Assembly (NCBI RefSeq): GCF_005144585.1
Contig: NZ_SSMQ01000055.1
Coordinates: 1 to 64,000, forward strand
Direction of reading: 5' to 3'
Source: Polyangium fumosum
GTDB taxonomy: Bacteria > Myxococcota_A > Polyangia > Polyangiales > Polyangiaceae
DNA: 64,000 nt
Under the pieces are notes generated by a model. The model was not told the origin of the DNA and searched no databases. It saw only the letters and a program-made list of their open reading frames with translations. The position numbers and the translations under genes are program-made. The stretch's first letter is position 1, and each line of letters begins with the position of its first letter. Shown here in pieces: positions 44,061 through 53,260 of this stretch.

Positions 44061-44942
44061 CTACAAAGGCAGGATGTTCGCGGCGCGTATAGCCAGGACG
44101 ATCGTGGGCTCGTCCTCGCCGAGGGCGAAGCTCGTCTCGATGCGGAGCTCGACGTCGGCGATCGGGAGCGGTCGCGGGACAACCCGGTTCCACGCGCGGA
44201 TGCTGCCCGCCTCGATACCCGCCCGCAAGCTGCCGGAGGTGCCAGGGCCGAGGGGCAGCTCGAGATGCTCCATGAGATACGTCCAGTATCGAAATCCGCC
44301 GGTGGCGCTGGAGCTCATGGCCGTGGGGATGACGACGTGGAGGGTCTCGCTCTGCGCAGGTGAGCAGGTCGCGCAACGGGTGCGATAGGCATACGCGAGC
44401 CCGCCCGCGAGGGGTTTTACGGTTGTCTGATACTGCCGGAGGGCGAGGCCTTTGCAGGTCTTTCCATCGAGCCAGGTCTCGACGACCGTGTAGCGCGGCC
44501 CCTCCAGGCGCGACGCTTCGAGCAGATACGTGTCGACGCCCCGCGGCCCGCCCATGTCGGGCCCGCACGCCATGGCGATCGGGGAAGCGTCGTCCGATTG
44601 GAGATATCGGAGCCACTGGTTCGATTGGTGGCTGTCGGGATGATAGAGGTTCCGGAGCCGCACCACGGCGGCATGGCCCTTTTCGTTGGTCAGGCGCGGC
44701 CGGGGCAAACCACTCCAGTCGGCTGCGGGGCGTGAGCGCTCGACGTCAGGCAGCGGGCTGGGGTCGCCAAAGGTGTCGTAATGCTTGGTTTCCCAGACGA
44801 CCGCGGACTCGGCTTCGAGGCTCGGGATCTCGGCGAGGCGGATGTCCTGGAATCGATAAGGCTCCTCGGCCCGCGCCGGGGTCACGGCTGTGCCGATGGC
44901 AAACGCGAGGGCGAGGGCCGGAAACACGGAGCTTCGTTTCAT
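44061..44942 (-). CDS. Exported protein of unknown function, coupled to a di-haem protein
   Basis: The 293-residue protein has an Ala-rich signal peptide (cut near PARAEEP). The mature part is rich in strands and Trp, with Cys in IAMACGPDMGG, GKTCKGLALRQ and RTRCATCSPAQ. The last C-x-x-C is not followed by His, so haem binding is not supported there. Its ATG overlaps the stop of the upstream di-haem propeller gene by one base (TGATG), so the two are made together. No family name can be given; it is likely a periplasmic partner of the cytochrome-like protein. Confidence 0.72.
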   Translation of the reverse strand: MKRSSVFPALALAFAIGTAVTPARAEEPYRFQDIRLAEIPSLEAESAVVWETKHYDTFGDPSPLPDVERSRPAADWSGLPRPRLTNEKGHAAVVRLRNLYHPDSHQSNQWLRYLQSDDASPIAMACGPDMGGPRGVDTYLLEASRLEGPRYTVVETWLDGKTCKGLALRQYQTTVKPLAGGLAYAYRTRCATCSPAQSETLHVVIPTAMSSSATGGFRYWTYLMEHLELPLGPGTSGSLRAGIEAGSIRAWNRVVPRPLPIADVELRIETSFALGEDEPTIVLAIRAANILPL

Positions 44943-46915
44943 CACAGATCCTCCAGGTACGCCTCGAGCGCACGAAGCCCGTCCTGCGAGAGCGAACCGG
45001 TATGTCCCATGGTGCCGTCCACGCCGCGCAGGAGGTCGCCAAGCGTGGCATAACGACCGTCGTGGAAATAAGGCGCCGTTCCCCCGACGAACCGGAGCGA
45101 GGGCGTATCAAAAGGAATGCGGAAAGGCGAGCGCGCGACGTCGTACGCGGCGCGGTCGGTGCCGCCGCCCGGGTGACAGGTGGCGCAGCCCTGCTGCGGA
45201 TCGTCGAAGAGTTCGCGCCCGCGGGTTACGAGCGCGCGACGGGCCTCATTGGGCTCGGCGCGCACGGGCGCGGGCATGACCTTCAAATAAGCGATGAGCG
45301 CGTCGAGATCGGCAAAATCGGCTCCGCTAAAGACGCCCCGCCCCGCGAGGCGCTTCATCGTGCGACCGACGTGGTGACGGAGCGTGGTCGTCTCGCCCCG
45401 CCACCCAAACGGCGCGCCCTCGTTCATGCGCCCCGCGAGCATGATCGTCTGGTGCCGTCCCTCGGGCGTTTGCCAGGTAATGCCGTCCTCGCGCCCGTCG
45501 ATATGGCAGCTCGCGCAGGCACGGCCGTCGCCCGAAATGCGCGGATCGTTCGTCGCGTGAAACAGGATCCGGCCGCGCGCCTCCACGGCAGTGAGGCCGG
45601 GAGGGAGATCCTTCGAGACGACGACTTCGACCACCGGCTTGGTGGAGGCGCCTTCGTGAAGGTCGAGCACGCTCACGGCGGCGGCGAACTGGGACCAGAC
45701 GACGGCGCGCTCGCGCCCAGGCTCGGCCGCGACGCCCATGGGCCCGGCGGGGACACGGAATCGGCGACGCTCGAAATGCATGGGGTCGCGCGCGCGGGCG
45801 TCGAGCTCGAGGACGGCGTCGACGCCGAGGCAGCCGAGGAGGAGGCGATCACCGACGAGCGCGGCGGTGCGCGGCAAGGTGCAGGCTTTTTCAGGGCCGC
45901 CGACGTCGTCGAGGCCACCGAGGACCGAGAGGTCTCGACCAAGCAGGGATTCGCTCGTGGTATCGACGACGGCGACGAGGGGCGCGGCGGCAAGGAATCG
46001 CGAGCCATACGTCTCGGTGGAGATGCTGCCCGCGTCCTCGTCGACGCTCACCATCGGCGCGAGCAATCGCGTGACGCGCTCGGGGTTCGTCCCGACGAGC
46101 GCGGTCAGGACGAATCCCTGGCCGGTGCGGCGGGAGGCGGTTTCGCCATTGTGGCGACGGAGATCAACGGACCGCAGGACGTGGAGCGGATCCTCGAGGT
46201 CCACGATCGAGATCTGGTCGCCGATGGCGTGGGAGACGAAGGCGCGGCGGCCCGAGGGCTCGACGTAAATGGCGCGGGGCTCGCGCGGCAAAGGCACGGC
46301 ATAACGGACGTCGAGGGTGTCGACGACGAATGCGGTGAGCGTACGGCCCCAGCCGCTCGCCACGAACATCGTCGCCTCGTTCGGGGTGACGAAGAGGCCC
46401 GTGGGCTCGCTCGGCGTCGGGGCTTCGCAGAGCGGCGCGAGCTTCTCCTCGGGCGCGGGTGCGGGTTCGAGGAGGGCGGCACGATTGGAATCGCGGAGCG
46501 AAACGGCGACCCGGCCGTCCGCGAGTACGACGAGCTGCGAGGGCGCGCCTGCGAGGGGCGTCGTCGCGAGGAGGGACCGGCCGTCGATATCGACCGTATG
46601 AAGGGCGTGCCGATCGGCGTCCGCGACGTAGGCGATCGTCCGATCGGCCTGTCTTACCAGGGCCACGGTACTGCCTTGACGGACTGGTGATTCAGGGCGG
46701 GGAATGGAATGGGTGTGGCGCCGCGTGCACGCGTTTGTCGGCCGAGGTGCGCCATTCCGAGCGGGAGACGTGAGCGCAGCCCCGGGCGTTTGCGCCTCGT
46801 CTGTACCAGAGGTCCGTGCGGTCTTCGGCGCAGCAGCGGGCGGGGCGCTCGTGCACGCGCCGGCGAGCGCGGCCACGAGAGGTGCAGCCCATGCGAGGCG
46901 GGAGCGGAGCGACAT
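44942..46915 (-). CDS. Di-haem lipoprotein with N-terminal propeller (MauG/cytochrome c peroxidase-like)
   Basis: The 657-residue protein has a lipoprotein signal (LVAALAGACTSA). An N-terminal region (about 75-420) has propeller-like repeats (RTIAYVADADRHALHTVDID; DGRVAVSLRDSNRAALLEP; TMFVASGWGRTLTAFVVDTL). The C-terminal part has two c-type haem motifs, CASCH (in GRACASCHIDGRED) and CATCH (in QQGCATCHPGGGTD), and the FRIPFDTPSLRFVGGTAPYF and YFHDGRYATLGDLL segments typical of di-haem peroxidases and MauG-like enzymes. It is probably periplasmic or surface-exposed and redox active. It is coupled to the next exported protein. Confidence 0.88.
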   Translation of the reverse strand: MSLRSRLAWAAPLVAALAGACTSAPPAAAPKTARTSGTDEAQTPGAALTSPARNGAPRPTNACTRRHTHSIPRPESPVRQGSTVALVRQADRTIAYVADADRHALHTVDIDGRSLLATTPLAGAPSQLVVLADGRVAVSLRDSNRAALLEPAPAPEEKLAPLCEAPTPSEPTGLFVTPNEATMFVASGWGRTLTAFVVDTLDVRYAVPLPREPRAIYVEPSGRRAFVSHAIGDQISIVDLEDPLHVLRSVDLRRHNGETASRRTGQGFVLTALVGTNPERVTRLLAPMVSVDEDAGSISTETYGSRFLAAAPLVAVVDTTSESLLGRDLSVLGGLDDVGGPEKACTLPRTAALVGDRLLLGCLGVDAVLELDARARDPMHFERRRFRVPAGPMGVAAEPGRERAVVWSQFAAAVSVLDLHEGASTKPVVEVVVSKDLPPGLTAVEARGRILFHATNDPRISGDGRACASCHIDGREDGITWQTPEGRHQTIMLAGRMNEGAPFGWRGETTTLRHHVGRTMKRLAGRGVFSGADFADLDALIAYLKVMPAPVRAEPNEARRALVTRGRELFDDPQQGCATCHPGGGTDRAAYDVARSPFRIPFDTPSLRFVGGTAPYFHDGRYATLGDLLRGVDGTMGHTGSLSQDGLRALEAYLEDL

Positions 46916-46958
46916 GGCGGAGGGCCTGTACGCCCGCCCCGCCCCTCACATTCCTGCT

Positions 46959-47236
46959 CTACCTGCAGAAACGTGTGCGGCAGTCACGGTCGCACTTCGT
47001 GGTACACTCGCGATACCGGGGCCCCTGGACGCAACGACGGGTGCAATTCGTGTTGCAGGACGTGAATTCACGCCCGCAGCGAGCTGCAACTACCACCGTG
47101 GCGCTCTCCGCCAGCGGCTGGGCCGCCGTCGATTCGCTCGGAGCGCCCACCGGCGCGGGCGCGGCCTGGGCCGAGACGGCACTTCCCAGAAGAAGCCCGA
47201 ATCCGCGACAACCTGAACGTTCAAATTCCTCTTCAT
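46959..47236 (-). pseudogene. Small exported Cys-rich protein, apparently frameshifted
   Basis: The coding part in one frame ends with a Cys-rich tail (CGREFTSCNTNCTRRC, then CTTKCDRDCRTRFC) after an Ala-rich signal-like stretch (LLLGSAVSAQAAPAP). The only well-placed start is ATG at 47236, with GGAGGGGG just upstream, but it opens a different frame (MKRNLNVQVV) that would run out of the signal. A one-base change between about 47195 and 47230 would join the two. It could be a real frameshift, a sequencing error, or a longer open frame from 47321 with a poor start. Confidence 0.5.
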
Positions 47237-47453
47237 ACGTCCCCCTCCAGACACACGAACCTCGGATTCCCCGAATCCATGCATTCGCCGAGAGCCCTTG
47301 GATCGCATCCAAGGAAGACATAAAGGCGCCTTTCCCCGAATGCCAAGTGTCAGATGCATCGAGCGCAGCCGTCGGAGTCCACGAAGGAGATCCCGTAGGC
47401 CCACACCCGACGCCCGCATTCCCGCCCGCGGACGCGCCGTTCGTTCCGCAATC

Positions 47454-48101
47454 TCACCCCTTTCGGGGGTACCGGATGAACACGAGGTGGTTATGCCCGT
47501 CGGTGCCTCGGGAGCTCGGGAGCTTCACCTGCTTGCCGCGGAGTAGATCCTCGAAATCGGCGGCGGTGATCGTCACCGAATGCACGTGCCCCGCGAGGCC
47601 CTGGATGTCGTAGGTCCGCTCCACCTTCGCCTTGACGTGGGCGTCCGGGATGACGAACTCGTGCTCGTCCTTGCCGGCGACCTCGATTTCGCAGGCATTC
47701 ACGCGCTCGGGCGGGTCCACCGCCGGGGCGCATTCGAGGAAGAGCCTGTGGATGTGCCCGCCCTCCCGGCTCGACGCGAGGCGCACGATTTGCCCCGCGC
47801 CGATCCTCTTGAAATCGGCGGCGGTGACCGTGACCGTATGCGGGTGGCCGGACGTCCCTGTGAGGTCATACGTCTTGTCGACACCCGCCAGCACGTCGGC
47901 GGCGACGATCGTGAAGGCGTGCCCGTGATTTCGCCCGATCCTCGCGACGAGACGCTCGCAAACGGCCGCTTTCTCGGGCGCCTTCTCGGGTGGCAGCGTC
48001 TCCCAGTTGCCGTGCCCGTCACAAGCCCGCGCTTCTCCCGAAAACGAAAGTGGGGACACCGCGAGCGCCGCGCCGACCTTCAGGACGCCTCTCCGCTTCA
48101 T
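47454..48101 (-). CDS. Exported protein with two His-rich repeats
   Basis: The 215-residue protein begins with a Tat/Sec-like signal (KRRGVLKVGAALAVSPLSF). The mature part is two copies of about 65 residues. Copy one (about 59-122) has HGH at 59-61, GHPH at 85-88 and GHIH at 115-118; copy two (about 147-209) has H at 147, GHVH at 171-174 and GHNH at 202-205. Each copy includes TYDxxGxxGHxHxVT and TAADF. The repeated G-H-x-H sites suggest metal binding, perhaps by a cupredoxin-like or similar fold. No family is recognised. Confidence 0.75.
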   Translation of the reverse strand: MKRRGVLKVGAALAVSPLSFSGEARACDGHGNWETLPPEKAPEKAAVCERLVARIGRNHGHAFTIVAADVLAGVDKTYDLTGTSGHPHTVTVTAADFKRIGAGQIVRLASSREGGHIHRLFLECAPAVDPPERVNACEIEVAGKDEHEFVIPDAHVKAKVERTYDIQGLAGHVHSVTITAADFEDLLRGKQVKLPSSRGTDGHNHLVFIRYPRKG

Positions 48102-48166
48102 CGCCGCGCGAGCTTACGGCGCTTCCCGTCCGATGGGAAGGGTGCTAAAGCGAGCCGCCCGACGCC

Positions 48167-49321
48167 ATGCAAAAGCCCCTTCCTTTCGACCTCTCCAAGA
48201 TCGACCTCGAAGCATTCCACGCAGACATCAAGGCCTTGCGGCGCGAAATCGACGACGCGCTCGGGGAGGACGATCTGCGGCACCTCTACAAGTTCGAACG
48301 CTGGGGGCGCGCCTGCACCGCGCTCGGCTTGCTCACCGCGGGACTCGCGCCGAACCCCGCGAGCGCATTGCTGCTCAGCCTCGGTCGATCGACGCGATGG
48401 ATCCTCATGCACCACATCGGTCATCGTGGTTACGACAAGGTGCCGGGCGTGCCGTCGCAGTACACGAGCAAGGTCTTCGCCCGCGGAAAGCGGCGATTTC
48501 TTGACTGGTCCGATTGGATTCTGCCGGAAGCGTGGATTTACGAGCACAACGTTCTGCACCACTCCTACACCGGTGAGCTCGACGATCGGGACCTCGTCGA
48601 GCGCAACACCGAGGGGCTGCGCGAACATTCCATGCCGGTCCGTTACGGGCTCCTCGGTGCCCTCGCGCTCACCTGGCGGGCTTCGTATTATGCGCCGAGC
48701 ACGCTCGAGGTCTATCGCGCGCGCCACGCCGAGCGGGACGGCGTGGCCCCCTCGAAGGAGGGCGAGACGCAGGAGCTCTGGCTCAAGTGCTACCTGCCTT
48801 ATGCCGGCATCCATTTCGGGCTCCTCCCGCTCTGTTATCTCCCGCTCGGCCCCTGGGGCGTCTTCAGCGCGTTCTGCAATTCGCTGATGGCCGAGGCGAT
48901 CACGAACCTGCACACGTTCTGCGTCATCGTCCCGAACCACACGGGCGACGACCTCTATCGCTTCGACGACCGCCCGGCCTCGCGCGCGGAGTTTTTCGTG
49001 CGGCAGGTGATCGGCTCGACGAATTTCCAGACGGGCGGCGACCTCGTTGATTACGCGCACCTCTGGCTCAATTACCAGATCGAGCACCACCTCTTCCCCG
49101 ACATCCCGATGCTGAAATACCGGCAGGTGCAGCCGAAGGTGAAGGCGCTCTGCGAGAAGTACGGGATCCCCTACGTGCAGGAGAGCGTCTTTTCGCGGGT
49201 GAAGAAGATGGTCGACATCGCGGTGGGAAAGACGTCGATGCTGCGCGGCGTGAAGCGCGCCGAGGCGGAGAAGCCCGTCCGGCAGGCGTCCGTCCCCGCG
49301 GCGGCGATGCCCGCGGTCTGA
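48167..49321 (+). CDS. Membrane fatty acid desaturase
   Basis: The 384-residue protein has the three His boxes of the membrane desaturase superfamily: HHIGHRG, HNVLHH and QIEHHLFP, which bind the di-iron centre, with hydrophobic segments between ([29 protein letters not shown]). It inserts a double bond into an acyl chain or sphingolipid/carotenoid-like substrate using electrons from ferredoxin or cytochrome b5; the exact position is not predictable. It is transcribed alone, divergently from the His-rich exported protein. A possible link is membrane lipid remodelling. Confidence 0.92.
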   Translation: MQKPLPFDLSKIDLEAFHADIKALRREIDDALGEDDLRHLYKFERWGRACTALGLLTAGLAPNPASALLLSLGRSTRWILMHHIGHRGYDKVPGVPSQYTSKVFARGKRRFLDWSDWILPEAWIYEHNVLHHSYTGELDDRDLVERNTEGLREHSMPVRYGLLGALALTWRASYYAPSTLEVYRARHAERDGVAPSKEGETQELWLKCYLPYAGIHFGLLPLCYLPLGPWGVFSAFCNSLMAEAITNLHTFCVIVPNHTGDDLYRFDDRPASRAEFFVRQVIGSTNFQTGGDLVDYAHLWLNYQIEHHLFPDIPMLKYRQVQPKVKALCEKYGIPYVQESVFSRVKKMVDIAVGKTSMLRGVKRAEAEKPVRQASVPAAAMPAV

Positions 49322-49360
49322 CGACACCCAAAGCCGCCGGGGCTTCCGTGTCCATGCGGC

Positions 49361-49735
49361 ATGAAACGTTCCCGGATCCTCGCCTCGTTCTCGATCGCCC
49401 TCGCCGTCGGTTGCGCCTCCCAGGCCCCGGAGCCCCCGGCCGCTCCGCATACCGGACAAACCTTCGCCGACGCCGTCAAGCTCATGTGCGAGGTCGATCA
49501 ACGCGCCGGGCTCACGGCGGAGGAGGATCCCCTCGCGATCGGGCAACAGCGGACGACGTGGCTCGCCGATCACATCGAGAATCCCGACGGAATCGAATTT
49601 CGTACGCTCGTCAGCGTGAAGGGCCCGGAGGAGCAGGCGCAGATGATCCGCGCGAAAGCGAAGGAGATCGGGCTGGAGAAATGCGCCCTCGCCGATTCGA
49701 TCGAGGCGACCTCGGCAGGCGGGCTGTCTCCTTGA
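49361..49735 (+). CDS. Small lipoprotein of unknown function
   Basis: The 124-residue protein has a lipoprotein signal ending ALAVGCASQ. The mature part is helical, with Cys in VKLMCEVDQRAGL and GLEKCALADSI, likely a disulfide. It begins 40 bp after the desaturase stop on the same strand. The sequence resembles small exported helical lipoproteins common in this group. Function is unknown. Confidence 0.78.
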   Translation: MKRSRILASFSIALAVGCASQAPEPPAAPHTGQTFADAVKLMCEVDQRAGLTAEEDPLAIGQQRTTWLADHIENPDGIEFRTLVSVKGPEEQAQMIRAKAKEIGLEKCALADSIEATSAGGLSP

Positions 49736-49744
49736 AATGCGCGC

Positions 49745-50452
49745 TCAGCGCTTGAGCGCGGACAGGACCTTCATGCGCACGACGTCGGAGGTCCAGGAGG
49801 CGAGCCTCTCGTCGACAGCGCGGGCGTGATCGGCCTCGGGGTAGAGGTCGTCCGCCGTGCCGCGCAGGTCTCGCTTGGTCTGCGCATATACCTCCGCGGG
49901 ATGCTTCGCGAGCGCCGCATGGCGAGCGAGGCCGACCTCGTACGGGTCGTCGGCGACCTCGTCGACGAGACCGAGGCGCCGGGCCTTCTCGGGATCGAAG
50001 AGGCCCGCGCCGAGGAGAACTTCGTCGATGTGCTGGGGCGGGAGGCGACGCCGCAGGATCGAAAGGATGCGCGGCGGCAATCGAAGGCCGAGCGCGGTCT
50101 CGTTGAGGCCGATCTTCGCGGTCGGCTTGCTCGTCGCGATACGCACGTCGCAACAAGCGACGAGCACCGAGCCGCCCGCAATCGCGTGACCGTTGACGAC
50201 GGCGATCGTCGGCCCCGGGTACAAATACAGCGTCGTCATGCATTGCTCGAGCAGGCGCAGGAAGGCGACCATGCCGCCTGTGTCGAGCGAGAGGACCTCC
50301 TTCAAATCGAGCCCCGCGGAGAACGCGTCGCCCTCGCCCGTGAGGAGGACGGGCGCGCCCGCGGCCTTGTCGAGGCCTTCGAGGACGTGGCGCATCATGA
50401 CGCTCGAAAGCGCATTTTTCCCTGGTCCCGACAGCTTGAGGATCTCGGTCAT
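49745..50452 (-). CDS. Enoyl-CoA hydratase/isomerase family protein
   Basis: The 235-residue crotonase-fold protein has AGLDLKEVLSL for the first oxyanion loop, GHAIAGGSVLVACCDVRIA for the second, and KIGLNETALGLRLP. The usual second catalytic Glu position is not obvious, so isomerase or hydrolase activity is possible. Length is slightly below the usual 255-265. It is coupled to the upstream lytic transglycosylase by an ATGA overlap, an unusual pairing. It probably acts in fatty acid or branched-acid breakdown. Confidence 0.88.
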   Translation of the reverse strand: MTEILKLSGPGKNALSSVMMRHVLEGLDKAAGAPVLLTGEGDAFSAGLDLKEVLSLDTGGMVAFLRLLEQCMTTLYLYPGPTIAVVNGHAIAGGSVLVACCDVRIATSKPTAKIGLNETALGLRLPPRILSILRRRLPPQHIDEVLLGAGLFDPEKARRLGLVDEVADDPYEVGLARHAALAKHPAEVYAQTKRDLRGTADDLYPEADHARAVDERLASWTSDVVRMKVLSALKR

Positions 50453-51186
50453 CGTGTCTTCCTTTGCGAGGGCCGCGTCGTGTTCCCCTTGCCGGCCTTT
50501 GCGCGTGACGCTTTCTTCGTCCCGTCGTTCTTCTTCGCCGCGACCGTCTTCACGCTGAGCTCCGGGCGCGACGGCCGCGCCGCGCGCGTGGGCTCCGCGC
50601 CGTGATCCGGCGATGAAGGACGCGTGGCTTTCGGCTTCGGCGCGGGTTTCGGCGGCGCCGGCTTGGGCGGCGGCGCGAGCTTCGCGACGAGTCCCTTGTA
50701 GTAATCGATGACGATCCGCGTCTTTTCGCCCGGCTCGCAGAAGCGCCCGCGCTCGGGATCGCCATACCCCTGGTACCCCGAGAGCCAACGCTCGGTCTTC
50801 GCGCTGCCGGTCTTGGCCTTGCAGAACTCCATGTTGGCCGCGATGATCCCGCCCATGCGGCGGAGGTTCGTCGCGCCGTCGAGCAGCGAGTCTTTCACGC
50901 GCTGGCAGGCCTCGCTCGGCGCGTTCACCGGATCGGCGTCCTCGCGGCAGGCGCCCGCGAATCGGGCGCGCACCTGCCCGAGGCCGTAATCCTCCCCGTC
51001 CGCCGAGACGAGCGAGGGCCGCCACTGCGTCTCGAAATGCACGATCGCCACGGCGACGAGCGGGTCGAAGCCACGCGCCGCCGCGACCTCGGCGAGGACA
51101 CGGGCATAACGGTCCGCCTCGTCCTTCGGCATCCCCGGCCTCGAAAGGAGCATACCTGCGACGAGGACGGCGATGGGTCGAATCAA
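50449..51186 (-). CDS. Exported lytic transglycosylase (SLT-type)
   Basis: The 245-residue protein has a signal peptide (IRPIAVLVAGMLL) and an SLT domain: AIVHFETQWRPSLVSADGED with the catalytic Glu and the Ser, then YGLGQVRARF and NLRRMGGIIAANM. A long basic Pro/Lys-rich tail follows (about 165-245), which could bind the cell wall or DNA. It cuts the glycan backbone of peptidoglycan. The TTG at 51186 with GGAAGGAAG upstream is the best start; no ATG gives a signal peptide. It is coupled to the crotonase gene. Confidence 0.82.
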   Translation of the reverse strand: MIRPIAVLVAGMLLSRPGMPKDEADRYARVLAEVAAARGFDPLVAVAIVHFETQWRPSLVSADGEDYGLGQVRARFAGACREDADPVNAPSEACQRVKDSLLDGATNLRRMGGIIAANMEFCKAKTGSAKTERWLSGYQGYGDPERGRFCEPGEKTRIVIDYYKGLVAKLAPPPKPAPPKPAPKPKATRPSSPDHGAEPTRAARPSRPELSVKTVAAKKNDGTKKASRAKAGKGNTTRPSQRKTR

Positions 51187-51301
51187 GGCTCTTCCTTCCG
51201 CTGTGACAGGGTCCTGAGGTGATTGGCACACGCGCGGAGGAAGGGCCAAGAACGTTGCAACGCTCTCCCCGCGTGCCCTGGATCTCGTGTATCCTCGCTG
51301 C

Positions 51302-53257
51302 ATGCGACTTCGCCCTCGACACGCTTTTTTCTTCGCCCTCGGCCTCGCCGTCCTCGGCGCGGCCGCCTCCGCTTGCTCCGATACGCAGGGGACCGGCACC
51401 GGACCCGGCGGCGCGAACGAAGACGCGGGGGCAGACGCGCCCGCGGCCGTCACGCTCCGCATCGATCCGCCCGAGACCACCCTCACGCTCGACCTCTCGG
51501 GCACGGCCCCCGCCCTCCCGCACCGCGCCTATGCAAAACGCGAAGGCGAGGACGAGGTCGATGTCACGAGCGAAGTCGAATGGTTCGTGGGAAACCCCGC
51601 GCTTGCCGATGTCGTCGGCGGCAACGTCTCGGTGAAAGGGCTCGGCGGCAAATCGAAGGTCTTCGCGACGTACGACGGCGTGACGGCCGAGGCGTCGCTC
51701 ACGCTGACGCTCCGCGGCGACGTCTTCCTCCCGGGCACGGACGCCTCGACGAAGGCCTCGTTCGACGCTGCCACGGCCGATCCGGATCCGTCCAAGGCCC
51801 CGGCCCTCGAATACCCCGAGGACGGCGTCGTGCTGCCGGCGAACCTGCCGCCCATCGAGGCGCAATGGACGCCGGGCGCCGATAGCAACGTCTATCGCGT
51901 CCGCATCACGAGCCCCGACATCCTCGACATCACGTTGTTCACGACCGGGCGGGAACTCGCATTCCCCGCCGACGTGTGGACGAAGGTCGCGCAGTCGAGC
52001 CCGGACGTGGCCGTGAGCCTCTCGGTCGACGGGCTCGGGCCGAATGCCATGGTCCGCGCGGGCAGCCCGCGTTCGCTCACCGTCGCCTCCGACGGGATCG
52101 ACGAGAGCGCCATTTACGTGTGGCAATCGTCGACGGGCAGCTTCCGCGTGCTCGACATCATCAAGGGCACGGACGTGCCGCTGCCGACGAACAGCCCCGC
52201 GCTCTCGTCCGGGCAGCCCTGCTCCGGCTGCCATCGCATCTCACGCGACGGCAAGCGCTTCGCCTACAGCTTCGACGGCGGCAACTTCAATTTCGGCGCG
52301 CTCGCCTATGACGATGCACAGAAGCTTTATGCCTCCACCATCTCGCCGAGCCCCGCCGTCCGCGGGACGTACGCCGCGTTCAATCCGCTCGAAGACAATA
52401 CGCGGCCCGCGATGATCTACACGTCGCCGGACAACGTCCCGCAAAACACGCCGGGCACGGTACGCCTCCTGCTCGTCGATCCCGATACGAACCAGCCCAT
52501 CGCGAACAACCTCGTCGAGGCGATCGGGGAGCTTCCGACGGCCGTGGGCCACGCGACCCTGATGCCGGACTGGTCGCCGGGCGGTGATTTCGTCGTGTTC
52601 ACCGCGTACGACAACAACTCCAATTACGTGCGGCTCCTCGGCGACGACACGGTGCTCGGCTCGATCGTCGAGATGTCCGTGAAATACATGGCCGATGGTT
52701 CGTTCCAGTTCGGCACGCCCAAGGTGCTCGTGGCCGCGCCCCCGGCCGCGGGGACGAACCCGGATACGGGCGAGAACAACGTGCTGCCGAGCATTTCGCC
52801 CGACGGCACGGCGATCTCGTTCACGCGGGCCGACGGGTGGTGGTCGATCAAAACGCAACAATCGCTGATCAACCTCTCGGGCCGCATCGCGGTCGTGCGG
52901 CGGAGCGACGGGACCGTGCTCGAGCTCGGCCGGGGCGCGCCGAACGGCCCGGAGAAGGTCTGGAGCAGCACGTGGTCGCAATGGGCGCCCTCGGTCGGGA
53001 AGAAATGGGTCTGGCTCGCCTACGCGTCGGAGCGGCCGTACGGGCACAAGTTGACCCCGCAGAACACCCCCGCGTGCGGGCTCGTCCAGGGGCAGAGGCA
53101 ATGCAAGCAGCTCTGGATCACCGCGCTCGATCGGGAAAAGCTTGCGGCGGGGACACAGGACCCGAGCCAGCCAGCGTTCTGGATCCCCGGCCAGAGCATC
53201 ACGGCGCAATACGTCAGCCCGCAGTGGACGGTGGCCGTGATCGACGCGCCGAAGTGA
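51302..53257 (+). CDS. Lipoprotein with PD40/WD40-like propeller and a C-x-x-C-H motif
   Basis: The 651-residue protein starts [18 protein letters not shown] with a lipobox at ASACS. An Ig-like N-terminal part (about 45-150) is followed by a propeller region with TolB/PD40-like repeats ([57 protein letters not shown]). [11 protein letters not shown] carries a c-type haem-like motif at the start of the propeller. It is probably surface-exposed or periplasmic. The combination recurs in myxobacteria without a known activity. The Met at 51302 starts the signal. Confidence 0.82.
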   Translation: MRLRPRHAFFFALGLAVLGAAASACSDTQGTGTGPGGANEDAGADAPAAVTLRIDPPETTLTLDLSGTAPALPHRAYAKREGEDEVDVTSEVEWFVGNPALADVVGGNVSVKGLGGKSKVFATYDGVTAEASLTLTLRGDVFLPGTDASTKASFDAATADPDPSKAPALEYPEDGVVLPANLPPIEAQWTPGADSNVYRVRITSPDILDITLFTTGRELAFPADVWTKVAQSSPDVAVSLSVDGLGPNAMVRAGSPRSLTVASDGIDESAIYVWQSSTGSFRVLDIIKGTDVPLPTNSPALSSGQPCSGCHRISRDGKRFAYSFDGGNFNFGALAYDDAQKLYASTISPSPAVRGTYAAFNPLEDNTRPAMIYTSPDNVPQNTPGTVRLLLVDPDTNQPIANNLVEAIGELPTAVGHATLMPDWSPGGDFVVFTAYDNNSNYVRLLGDDTVLGSIVEMSVKYMADGSFQFGTPKVLVAAPPAAGTNPDTGENNVLPSISPDGTAISFTRADGWWSIKTQQSLINLSGRIAVVRRSDGTVLELGRGAPNGPEKVWSSTWSQWAPSVGKKWVWLAYASERPYGHKLTPQNTPACGLVQGQRQCKQLWITALDREKLAAGTQDPSQPAFWIPGQSITAQYVSPQWTVAVIDAPK

Positions 53258-53260
53258 TCG

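Noticed and set aside
44360-46690. 776-residue frame on the plus strand through the di-haem gene
   Set aside because: Antisense shadow; the minus-strand frame carries haem motifs and a lipoprotein signal.
49745-52234. 829-residue minus-strand frame through the crotonase, transglycosylase and PD40 genes
   Set aside because: Only its last 235 residues (from 50452) are real; the rest is shadow sequence.
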